Positions 35,114-44,100 of a stretch of DNA of 64,000 nt are shown here, piece by piece. The notes beneath the pieces were generated by a model, which did not search any database, was not told the DNA's origin, and saw only the letters and a list, made by a program, of their open reading frames with translations. The translations under genes were made by a program, and so were the position numbers. Source of the DNA: Euryarchaeota archaeon UBA443 (GTDB taxonomy: Archaea > Thermoplasmatota > Poseidoniia > Poseidoniales > Poseidoniaceae); the NCBI GenBank assembly GCA_002499195.1, contig DAKS01000022.1, positions 1 through 64,000 of the forward strand, read 5' to 3'. The stretch's first letter is position 1. Every line of letters starts with the position of its first letter.

Positions 35114-36733
35114 ATGGTATTTTCAAGGTTTGACTCAATCATCGATAAGGGGGCTGAGAGGCTTAGAAATACTCTCATACGGACAGTCGGGCTTGCAGGA
35201 GTCGTAATCATCTCACTTTCTGCAATGCTACCTGGTATCTTCGTCACGCCTACGTTCGCTGCAGAAATCATGGGTCCAGGTATCTGGCTTGCATTCCTTG
35301 TAGCTGCAACGATTGTTCTTCCTGCAGCATTATCTAAATCGGAATTGGCATCAGGTATGCCATCTAGTGGAGGTACTTACGTCTACATCGAAAGAACGTA
35401 TGGTCCGCTGGTTGGAACCATTAGTGGATTGGGTCTTTGGGCCTCATTCCTTCTGAAATCAGCGTTCGCATTGATCGGTTTTTCTGCATATTTTGTCGTC
35501 GTCACTACTTATTTTGATGTGGAAATGGAAATGATGGTCCTTTCGATGAGTGCTTTGGTTCTGATTACCATCGTTAACATTCTTGGTGTTAAGAAGGTCA
35601 AGGCGATACAAATGCCGGTTGTTATTTTGACGGTTGGTTTGTTGTTGTTCATTTGTGCGGCAGCATTTTTTGTTGATGATTTTGATGCTGAACGCCCTTT
35701 CAATTCAGCATTTGATACGGATATATGGACGCTTGCGGAAGCATCAGCGTTCGTCTTTGTAGCATATGCAGGAGTAACCAAAGTTGCTGCGATCGGCGGA
35801 GAGGTCAAAGATCCTGAAAAGAATCTGCCAACAGGAATTCTCCTCTCCTTACTCATCGCCACTATCTTGTACGTAATGCTTGCATTTTTGATGATGGCAG
35901 CAGTTCCAGGTGAATGGTGGATTGACGAGAGCGGAAACGTTGTCGAGAATCCAATCTTTGTCTTCGCTCATGAGGTTGCAGGAACTAAATTTGGTATCCT
36001 CGCAGCCATGTTATCTGTCCTTACAATGATTTCAATGGCTCTAGCAGGCATTTTAGCATCGTCTCGGTTTTTGTTTGCAATGGCTCAAGACAACCTTTTG
36101 CCTCAGGCACTTGAAGATGTCAATCCGAAATTTGCAACACCGCACTGGCCAATTCTCATTACCGGTGTTGCGATGGGTATGGCCATCTTTTTCGTACCGC
36201 TCAAAGATGTTGTAAAGTTGGCATCTGGATTCAAAATTATGATTTTCATAATGGTTAACACATGTGTAATCGTCCTTCGGCAAACAAGCCAACAACATGG
36301 CTGGAATCCTTCATACAAAGGACCACTATATCCATTCATGCAGATATGGGGAATTGTCGCTGGTGCTTTCCTCATCAGTTTCATCGGTTCAAAAGCTCTT
36401 GTCGGTGCCATTGCTGCAATCATCTCTGGACTTATGACATACTACCTCTATGGGAAAAAGCATGCCACGTTCAATCAAACACCGATTCAAACCTTCCGTA
36501 AATCATTCAAGAATCCTACGCAATACGAACATGAACGTCGATTGACTGCATTCAGAGCCGCGGATCGAGGTGGGAGAAACCAACTGAATTTGAGAGAATT
36601 TCAGAATGCATTACGGGCACTTGGTTTCGTCTACACTTCGGACGAGTCGCGAGTTATTTTCCATGAAGCGGACAAGGATGAGAATGGAGTCATCGATATT
36701 GATGAATTCTTAATGGCCTTTGAAGAAGAGTGA
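35114..36733 (+). CDS. APC-family amino-acid permease with C-terminal EF-hand pair
   Basis: The 539-residue protein has about twelve membrane segments of the APC superfamily: LRNTLIRTVGLAGVVIIS then PGIFVTPTFAAEIMGPG, PAALSKSELASGMPSSGGTYV in the usual place, and AYAGVTKVAAIGGEVKDPEKNLP near 230. After the last helix (about 455) a cytosolic tail carries two EF-hand loops: a degenerate one (DRGGRNQLNLREF) and a canonical one (DKDENGVIDIDEF), near residues 490 and 525. Calcium could gate uptake. The start at 35114 (MVFSRFDSIIDKG) is chosen over codons at 35060. It follows the dioxygenase genes by 110 nt and may import their amino-aromatic substrate (inference). Confidence 0.85.
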   Translation: MVFSRFDSIIDKGAERLRNTLIRTVGLAGVVIISLSAMLPGIFVTPTFAAEIMGPGIWLAFLVAATIVLPAALSKSELASGMPSSGGTYVYIERTYGPLVGTISGLGLWASFLLKSAFALIGFSAYFVVVTTYFDVEMEMMVLSMSALVLITIVNILGVKKVKAIQMPVVILTVGLLLFICAAAFFVDDFDAERPFNSAFDTDIWTLAEASAFVFVAYAGVTKVAAIGGEVKDPEKNLPTGILLSLLIATILYVMLAFLMMAAVPGEWWIDESGNVVENPIFVFAHEVAGTKFGILAAMLSVLTMISMALAGILASSRFLFAMAQDNLLPQALEDVNPKFATPHWPILITGVAMGMAIFFVPLKDVVKLASGFKIMIFIMVNTCVIVLRQTSQQHGWNPSYKGPLYPFMQIWGIVAGAFLISFIGSKALVGAIAAIISGLMTYYLYGKKHATFNQTPIQTFRKSFKNPTQYEHERRLTAFRAADRGGRNQLNLREFQNALRALGFVYTSDESRVIFHEADKDENGVIDIDEFLMAFEEE

Positions 36734-36751
36734 ATACATTACGTGGATTAC

Positions 36752-37564
36752 TCAAATACTTCTTAGCCTTCCACCATCAACCGGTAATGAAACACCACGG
36801 ATTGCTCCTGCAGCGGGTGAAGATAGGAATGCGATTACCGAGGCGGTTTCGAGTGGATCGATCAATCGTTCAATTGGAACTTGGCTCATCCAACCATCAT
36901 GGATTGATTCAATTGATTGACCCGTTCTTTGATGAATTGATTGAGCAAGACTTCCCAATCGCTCAGTATCGGTAAAACCCGGTAGAACGTTATTGATGGT
37001 GATGCATGGATGCAATTCTCTTGAGAGTGATTTTGCCCAAGATGCCATCGCTCCGCGGAGGGTGTTGGAAACACCCAAGTTTGGAATTGGCTCACGCACA
37101 CTGGTCGAAACGATTTGGATAATGCGCCCATAGTTTGCCATTATCATACCCGGAGTGAGTAATTTCACCAATGTATGTGCTGCGTGAAGATGTCTCGTAA
37201 ACGGCTGAGCGAGCTCTTCTACGGTTGCATTCAATAAAGGTCCACCAGGTGGCCCTCCTGCATTGTTGACAAGAATGTGAATTGGGCCTTGGTCGAGGAA
37301 TGGTTGAATGCATTCTGCGATCGATTCTGTTTCCTCCAAGTCCATGACCAATGCTTGATGTTGCCCGTTACCAAGTATTGGTAGTTCTTCTAGCAACGAT
37401 TTTAGTTGATCCTCGCTTCGTGAAGCGACTATTACGTTTGCACCCGCCTTAGCCATAATTCGTGCGGTTGCTGCACCAATTCCTCGACTTGCACCGCATA
37501 TTAGTGCAGTCTTTCCTTCAAGTGCATTTGATTGAAGAACGGCTTGCTCGCCTAGGAGGTCCAT
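36752..37564 (-). CDS. Short-chain dehydrogenase/reductase, atypical active site
   Basis: The 270-residue product is an SDR Rossmann protein with the cofactor loop GASRGIGAATA near residue 25, VNNAGGPPGG near 105, a Ser in IVSTSV and the C-terminal PVDGG. The usual Tyr-x-x-x-Lys is absent: the segment reads NLGVSNTLRGAMASWAKSL, with Ser-Asn and Arg where Tyr and Lys are expected. SDRs with SNxxR at this place form a separate group resembling beta-ketoacyl reductases. ATG 37585 is an alternative start. It is convergent with the permease (18 nt) and 38 nt after the hydrolase gene, and may act on a product of the nearby catabolic cluster. Confidence 0.8.
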   Translation of the reverse strand: MDLLGEQAVLQSNALEGKTALICGASRGIGAATARIMAKAGANVIVASRSEDQLKSLLEELPILGNGQHQALVMDLEETESIAECIQPFLDQGPIHILVNNAGGPPGGPLLNATVEELAQPFTRHLHAAHTLVKLLTPGMIMANYGRIIQIVSTSVREPIPNLGVSNTLRGAMASWAKSLSRELHPCITINNVLPGFTDTERLGSLAQSIHQRTGQSIESIHDGWMSQVPIERLIDPLETASVIAFLSSPAAGAIRGVSLPVDGGRLRSI

Positions 37565-37602
37565 GCTTGCTCGAGGGGCCCCCATATCTTAGTGGTTCGC
37601 TC

Positions 37603-38349
37603 TCATAGCCAATCCAAAATAGCATCTTGTTGCACCAACCAATCATCGCTTGCAGCATCGATGATGCTGTAGTGATCACCAGGTAGCCATACTTTCTGTA
37701 CATCACAACCTTTTGCCTTCATTGCTCGTGCATACGTTTCACTCTGCTCTAAAGGTACGTCGACATCTCGCTCACCATGAATCAATAGGACTGGGGATTG
37801 TGGTGGCAAATCCATTGGATTGACTTTTTTCCATAGCTCTTCATTGTCATATGGAGTGCAACCAATCCACTTGCGGATGGCATCTCCGTCATCACTGAGT
37901 TTAGTATCATCAGCTCCAAACAAGTCCGTAATGGGTGCTTGTGCGATGGCTAACCAAGGTTTTCTTTCTGCTTTACTGGCCATGAGAAGTGCGAGATGAC
38001 CACCGGCTGAATGACCCATTACCATGCTTCTAGTAATGTCAATACCCGGTAGTAGAGCGAGCTGTCCCCAAGCGCGAAGAACGTCGGAAAGTGTATCCAT
38101 CCAAACACCTTCATCCCCGTCTTCCCATCTTCTAAATTCAATGTTCCAACTTGCAACTCCTGCATCGCTCAAAGCGTTTGCAATGGGTTGCATAAGTTCA
38201 GAAGTGTACTCTTTTTTCCAAAACCCTCCATGGATCAACATGATACATGGAACACCGTGATCGTTTTGAAAGGGTGATGGTTCATCAGGCATGTGCAAAT
38301 CTGCATACTGCCATGATTCTGCGCCCCATTGCATTCTATCGATGGGCAT
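37603..38349 (-). CDS. Alpha/beta-hydrolase, kynurenine formamidase/esterase-like
   Basis: The 248-residue protein has the HGGFW oxyanion motif near residue 40, nucleophile elbow GHSAGG near 130, Asp in IHGERDVDVP near 205 and a terminal His (GDHYSIID) near 235, a complete triad. The HGG[FY]W motif is typical of arylformamidases (kynurenine formamidase) and related esterases. The start ATG at 38349 (MPIDRMQWG) is preferred to a TTG at 38358. Lying beside the aminophenol-type ring-cleavage cluster and an SDR, a role in tryptophan/kynurenine-type breakdown is attractive but unproven. It starts 10 nt after the aspS stop on the same strand. Confidence 0.75.
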   Translation of the reverse strand: MPIDRMQWGAESWQYADLHMPDEPSPFQNDHGVPCIMLIHGGFWKKEYTSELMQPIANALSDAGVASWNIEFRRWEDGDEGVWMDTLSDVLRAWGQLALLPGIDITRSMVMGHSAGGHLALLMASKAERKPWLAIAQAPITDLFGADDTKLSDDGDAIRKWIGCTPYDNEELWKKVNPMDLPPQSPVLLIHGERDVDVPLEQSETYARAMKAKGCDVQKVWLPGDHYSIIDAASDDWLVQQDAILDWL

Positions 38350-38359
38350 GATGGCCAAC

Positions 38360-39760
38360 TCATGGCGTTACTCGATGTCGGTCACGTGGGAATAAGACGG
38401 TTTCACGAACATTTCGAGAACCGGTCAAGACCATGAGAAGACGTGCTACACCAAGTCCCCATCCAGCGTGTGGTGGTGCTCCAAAGCGGAATCCGTCGGT
38501 GTAGAATGAGAAATCTTCAGGGTTGAGTCCCTTACTTCGAAGGTTTTCTTCCAATACGTCGACATTGTGTTCACGTTGTCCGCCACTAGTCATCTCATCG
38601 CGGCCATAATTGAGATCAAACCCACGGCTAAGTTGCTCACCAGTAGCACCATTCTCTCCAGGTACGTGATGGATGTAGAACGGTTTCATTTCCATTGGCC
38701 ATCGTGGCAAGAAATGGAATCCAGGATACTTGGCTGCGATGATGTCACAATGCGAAGAATCGATATCATCTCCCCACTTGATATCCTCACCTGCATCTTG
38801 AACCATTTGAATTGCTTCACAATAGTCGATTCTAGGGAATGGAACACTAGGCACGTCAACTGAAATCGGTTCCAATTCCTGCGTTTGGCGATATTCGTTG
38901 ATGGTATCGATTTGTTCCTGATCGTGTTCAGCTACCGATTTCCAGATGTGATGAATCATACGTTCCTGTACACCCATAACATCCTCATCAGTCATCCATG
39001 CTGCTTCGATATCAAAGGAGATGAATTCATTCAAATGTCGGTATGTATCGTGATTCTCAGCACGGAAAGCAGGCCCAATTTCGAATACACGCTCCATACC
39101 ACCAAGAATAGCAAGTTGCTTGTATAATTGTGGACTTTGGGAGAGGAAGGCAGGTGTATCGAAGTACATCATTGGAAAGAGATTGGTTCCTCCTTCCGAT
39201 GCTGAAGCAATAATCTTCGGTGTATTAATCTCTTTGAATCCTTCAGTGATGAGGTGTTCACGTCCGTATTGTAGAACGCGTGCACGCAAGGTGAACATGG
39301 CGTTGACATGAGCGCGACGAAGGTCGAGGAATCGATTGTCAAGACGCGTGTCGAGACCGATTGAAACAGTGTCTGTAATCCCCAAAGGTAGAGGAACATT
39401 TGCCCGCGTCAGGACGTTAACACCACTTGCAACGATTTCGTAAGCAGGCGGAGGAGGAGTCTCACCTTCCTTTACTTTCGGAGGTCGCTTTTCAGCAACC
39501 GTTCCTGTGAACTGAAGTGTCGACTCTCGGGTCATTCTCTGAACAAGATCAAGATTCTCTTCACCAATGTTATCGCCTTTGAGGAATACTTGGAGTTGAC
39601 CAGTACCGTCACGGAGATCAACAAAACATATGGCGCCTTTACCGCGGTTTGCTTCCATAAATCCGCAAACGGTGACCTCCGTTCCAACAAGGTCTGCACC
39701 TTTGCCTTGAATTTCGCCTAAGGTATGCGTTCGATATGCCGTAGGGTACCAGTCAGCCAT
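38360..39760 (-). CDS. aspS: Aspartyl-tRNA synthetase, archaeal type
   Basis: A class IIb synthetase of 466 residues: an N-terminal OB-fold anticodon domain (VTVCGFMEANRGKGAICFVDL) and a catalytic core with motif 1 around GFKEINTPKI, motif 2 FRAENHDTYRHLNEF and motif 3 GWGLGVARLLM. It lacks the insertion domain of bacterial AspRS, as usual in archaea. With GatD present, the archaeal tRNA-dependent amidation machinery is at least partly here; whether this AspRS is discriminating cannot be told by eye. It is divergent from metK across 98 nt. Confidence 0.95.
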   Translation of the reverse strand: MADWYPTAYRTHTLGEIQGKGADLVGTEVTVCGFMEANRGKGAICFVDLRDGTGQLQVFLKGDNIGEENLDLVQRMTRESTLQFTGTVAEKRPPKVKEGETPPPPAYEIVASGVNVLTRANVPLPLGITDTVSIGLDTRLDNRFLDLRRAHVNAMFTLRARVLQYGREHLITEGFKEINTPKIIASASEGGTNLFPMMYFDTPAFLSQSPQLYKQLAILGGMERVFEIGPAFRAENHDTYRHLNEFISFDIEAAWMTDEDVMGVQERMIHHIWKSVAEHDQEQIDTINEYRQTQELEPISVDVPSVPFPRIDYCEAIQMVQDAGEDIKWGDDIDSSHCDIIAAKYPGFHFLPRWPMEMKPFYIHHVPGENGATGEQLSRGFDLNYGRDEMTSGGQREHNVDVLEENLRSKGLNPEDFSFYTDGFRFGAPPHAGWGLGVARLLMVLTGSRNVRETVLFPRDRHRVTP

Positions 39761-39780
39761 GTCAATTCCTGCGTGATGTT

Positions 39781-39790
39781 CCTAAAATAG
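39781..39790 (-). promoter_or_regulatory. TATA-like box for aspS
   Basis: On the minus strand the sequence reads CTATTTTAGG, centred about 25 nt before the aspS ATG at 39760. This spacing places the transcription start at or near the ATG, suggesting a leaderless mRNA. Call is by eye. Confidence 0.4.
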
Positions 39791-39858
39791 CAATCGCCAG
39801 AATCAATACCTTTCAAAAAAACCAAACCTTTGATAATGTGAATCCAAACGGTTGATGT

Positions 39859-41103
39859 ATGACACAATGGATGTTCAGCTCTGAATCAGTAACCGCTGGC
39901 CATCCAGACAAGGTCTGTGATGCCGTATCCGATGCTATCGTCGATGCCTGTTTGGCTCTTGATCCAAACGCCCGTGTCGCTGTCGAAACCTGCATCAAAG
40001 GTATGCCGGATAAGAGTTTCATCATTCTTGCTGGCGAGGTTTCCCTTGAAGGAGAAACTCCGGATTATGCATCCATCGCTCGAAAGGCTGCAGCAGATAT
40101 TGGATACATCTCTCACGACATTGGTATGGATGCTACGGATGAATCACTCTGCGACGTCTTGGTTTACGTTACCACACAATCCACATTCATCAATCAAGGT
40201 GTAGACCGCGATAATATTGACTCTCAAGGAGCAGGTGATCAAGGACTCATGTTTGGTTATGCATGCGATGAAACGGAGGCATATGATGATCTTAAAGGCC
40301 GGTTTTTCCCACTAGCTGCAGCGCTTTCTCAACGTCTTTCTCGTCGATTGAAGTCGGTTCGGGAAGACAACATTCTTCCTTGGGCTCGACCGGATGGAAA
40401 GACTCAGGTTACCGTTGCATACAATGAGGATGGTTCAATCATAGGTGTTGATACGGTAATCATTGCAATTCAACACGATAAGCACTTGAAGGATCAATTT
40501 GGAGGTTCGATAGAAGCCGAACTTGCACACATTCGTGAAGCGATTACTCAGCATGTTATCGAAACATCAATTCCTCAAGAATTGCTACTGCCGGGATACA
40601 AATTGGTTGTGAATGGAACGGGCCGATTTGCAGATCCAGGAGGCCCTTATGCTGATGCAGGACTAACGGGCCGAAAAATCATCGTTGACACCTATGGTGG
40701 AATGGGCCGCCACGGTGGAGGCGCTTTCAGTGGAAAGGACCCTTCTAAGGTGGACCGTAGTGCAGCCTATGCTGCTCGATGGGCTGCAAAACACGTTGTT
40801 GCAGCAGGTCTTGCAACCAAGTTTGAGATTCAACTCGCCTATGTAATCGGTGTGGCAGAACCTGTTAGTTTGATGGTCGAATCTTTTGGAACCGGAATCG
40901 TTTCGGATGAAATACTTGCAAAGCGTGTTGAAAAAACATTTGATTTCCGTCCAGCTGCGATTGCACGAGATCTTGATCTTCTTCGCCCAATTTACAAGCA
41001 AACCTCCTCAGGTGGCCACTTTGGAAGAGTGCCTACCGATGAAGGTCATTTCCCTTGGGAGAGAATCGATTCGGCTCGCATCGAAAACTTGCTACAATCG
41101 TAA
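39859..41103 (+). CDS. metK: S-adenosylmethionine synthetase, bacterial type
   Basis: MetK makes S-adenosylmethionine from methionine and ATP. The 414-residue product matches the bacterial/eukaryotic family along its whole length: SVTAGHPDKVCDAVSDAIVD at the start, GAGDQGLMFGYA near 123, and GGGAFSGKDPSKVDRSAAY near 290. Most archaea instead carry a very divergent archaeal MAT, so this gene probably came from bacteria. Just upstream, CCAAACC followed by TTTGATAA (about 39822-39836) may be BRE/TATA elements about 25 nt before the ATG, compatible with a leaderless transcript. Divergent from aspS. Confidence 0.95.
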   Translation: MTQWMFSSESVTAGHPDKVCDAVSDAIVDACLALDPNARVAVETCIKGMPDKSFIILAGEVSLEGETPDYASIARKAAADIGYISHDIGMDATDESLCDVLVYVTTQSTFINQGVDRDNIDSQGAGDQGLMFGYACDETEAYDDLKGRFFPLAAALSQRLSRRLKSVREDNILPWARPDGKTQVTVAYNEDGSIIGVDTVIIAIQHDKHLKDQFGGSIEAELAHIREAITQHVIETSIPQELLLPGYKLVVNGTGRFADPGGPYADAGLTGRKIIVDTYGGMGRHGGGAFSGKDPSKVDRSAAYAARWAAKHVVAAGLATKFEIQLAYVIGVAEPVSLMVESFGTGIVSDEILAKRVEKTFDFRPAAIARDLDLLRPIYKQTSSGGHFGRVPTDEGHFPWERIDSARIENLLQS

Positions 41104-41164
41104 ACTTTCAACCTTTGAAGCCGATTCGCTCAAGTGCTGATAACATCTCGCAGGCATTGGTCCC

Positions 41165-44100
41165 ATGTCGAAACTCTCCATTCGTGCGTTCGTTTTGGTT
41201 GGAATGATGCTGCTTGCAAGCGCATCGCCTCTTACACAATTTTCCAAAGCAGACCCAGAAATTGAGTTGCAGGTTGACATGAGTCATATGATTCTTGTAC
41301 CGGGTGAATCGATGAATTTGACCTTGACCATCGAGAACAATGGATCTTCGATTGAAACCTATGATGTTGAAACAACAACCGATGGTCTCTCGTTATTGTG
41401 GACTGCAACACCAACGTCCAATTCCGTATCAAACGTGTTGCCGACATACAATGCGACCACGACCATCGCGGTCCAACTTGCTGAAACTGCGACTCCGAGC
41501 GACAATGGTAAGTTCACTATCATAGTCAACGAGAGCGATGGCGTCGCTTCAACATCTATCGATGTGTATGTCAGTGTTGCCGTTGTTTACAATCCTCATC
41601 TGGATGCAACCGGCATCGGCGATCAAGGTCTATTGGCTATCCAGCCAGGGCAATCCGTCGATTTGTCGATTCCGGTAAGCAATCATGGCTCGGTCATGGA
41701 TTCTTATCTGCTCGAAGTTGGTGAAGAGCCCGACCTAACGGGATGGTGGGCAAACTATTCTTCAAGCGGCTCATCGAATACGTCGAACACCGCTCCTTCA
41801 TGGTCCGCATCTGTGAGTGATGTCCTCACATTTGGGAATTCCTATACGTCTGCAAATGGTCTTTCATCCATGCTTGAGGAACTTCTTCGAAGCGCAAACA
41901 GTCCAAGCAATACGTCGGACTTTACCGGCGGCGGTTCGACGATTGCAAATCACTGGGACGATGTCAACACATCTGGAAGTGCTCAAAACCTGTCACTTGC
42001 ATCGGGTGTTTGGGACACGGTTGTTGTTCAAGATCAATCTCAGATTCCGGGTTTCTTGAGGACCCACTCCGACTGGCTTGCAAGCAAAAATGGTAGTATC
42101 GATCTTGCAGAACGAATCGATACAGAAGGCGCTGCGATGATGTTGATGATGACATGGGGGCGACGCAGCGGGGATGCAATGAATCCAACCCTATACCCCA
42201 ATTACACCGTTATGCAAGATAGACTTGAACAAGGTTACATCGATTATCGAGACAATATTTCACTTTCCACTTCAGCTGAAATTTACATCGCTCCAGTCGG
42301 CCTTGCCTTCAAGCACATTCATGATTCAATCGTCGCTTCTGGCGGTAATCCTCAGTCACCAACATCGACTTTCTATGGTCTCTACAGTACGGATGGTAGT
42401 CATCCTTCCACATCTGGTTCTTATCTCACTGCTTGTGTGTTATTTGCAGCATTGACCGGTGATTCTCCTGTTGGATTGACAGATAATACGACCATGGATG
42501 CAACACTTCGTCTAACGCTTCAACAGGCTGCTGCTGAGGTTGTTTTCAATGGTTCTTCGACGTATGATTATCCATGGGAGGCATCGGGTACAATCCAAGC
42601 GATGAATCAACATTCCAGTTTCCCTGCAGGATGGGAAGTCCGCTGGTTGGATGACCAAATTGAGAATCTTAGTGCAAACGGCCAGGAGACTGCAACCTTG
42701 CGAGTATCGATTCCTTCGGATGCAAGTCCAGGGGCGACCGGTGTTCGTCTCTATGCAGGGTCGTTGTTTGGGAACCTAACGACTTCAACTTTGATGGTGA
42801 TAGATGTCCAAGCCAATTATGATTTACAGGTTGATTTCCTCAATGGTGATGATGAATTCATACCTGGCCAACAAACCAATACATCGATTCGATTAACCAA
42901 TATTGGAACCACTTCAACAACCTACGATTATGCTCTATCTGTATTGTCTGGCCCGTGTACGGCTGCACTTTTGACGTACTCTTCAACGATCGATGTTGAC
43001 GCTTCCGAAGACTTGCCTTTCCAAGTTGATGTTGGATCTATTGCAGATGTAGGTGATGTTTGTTCGCTTCGACTCACCTCGACGCTTGCTTCAGATTCTG
43101 GTATTTCCTTTGTCCGTGATTTTTCGTTTGAAGTCGACCGAGAAATTGCTTTTGTTCTTCAAGGTCCAAATGGCCCAACTGTGATCGATCCTGTAATTGA
43201 ATCAACAATTGAAGTTAGAGTATTCAATACTGGTACTGAAACAGAGACATTTTCATTACAGGTCAACAGTAATGCCTCTTCTCCTGTTTCACTCCTACTT
43301 GATAGCCCCTCATCTGTTTCTGTTGCTGCTGACGCTTCAGCGGTTTGGACTTTGAAAGTGACAGCAGCAGAAGGCTCCCTTGGCATCTATGAACGACTTG
43401 TAACCGTTACACATGATTCTCTACTCGATCAAAACTTAACCTTGGAATTCGATGTTCAGACACTTGCAAACCTGAACCTACAAGGTCCGCTCGACGGTCG
43501 AATCGTTGTTCAGTCTGGAGGAGAATCCTCTGTTACAATCCTCATCGAAAACGACGGTACATCTGATCTTCTTCTCGATACGTTCACGATTGCAGGATTA
43601 CCCGGAGGAGTCAACGCAGTGCTGCCTGATGTCAATCAATTCCTTCTTGAAGCAGGAGCAACACACAACGTTTCGCTCAATGTAAGTGCATCAGCAGCCA
43701 CAAGTGCACGGACCGATTCGCTATCACTTCGTTTGTTCTCGGATGGTGCTGAGGCTCTCCTCGCTATTGAATTGCAAGTCGTTGATAGAACACTAGCTCA
43801 ACTTAGTCCGAATACGAATCAAATAATCGCTGGACCTTCTGCTTCGACCAATGTCACTATCGAAGTCACAAATATTGGGACATTACAAGATACGTTCCTT
43901 CTTTCAATCGGTGCTGGTGAGACTTCGAATTATTTCGAACTCTCATTGTCGAAAACATCGGTGAACTTGGGAATTGGTCAATCAGAAACCGTAGTATTGA
44001 GTGTAAGAGAAACCTCTACAGGAGCCAATGCAAATGGATTGCCGATCAATATTGTTGCCACTTCCACACTCGATTCAGCATCGACGGATGTTGCACTACT

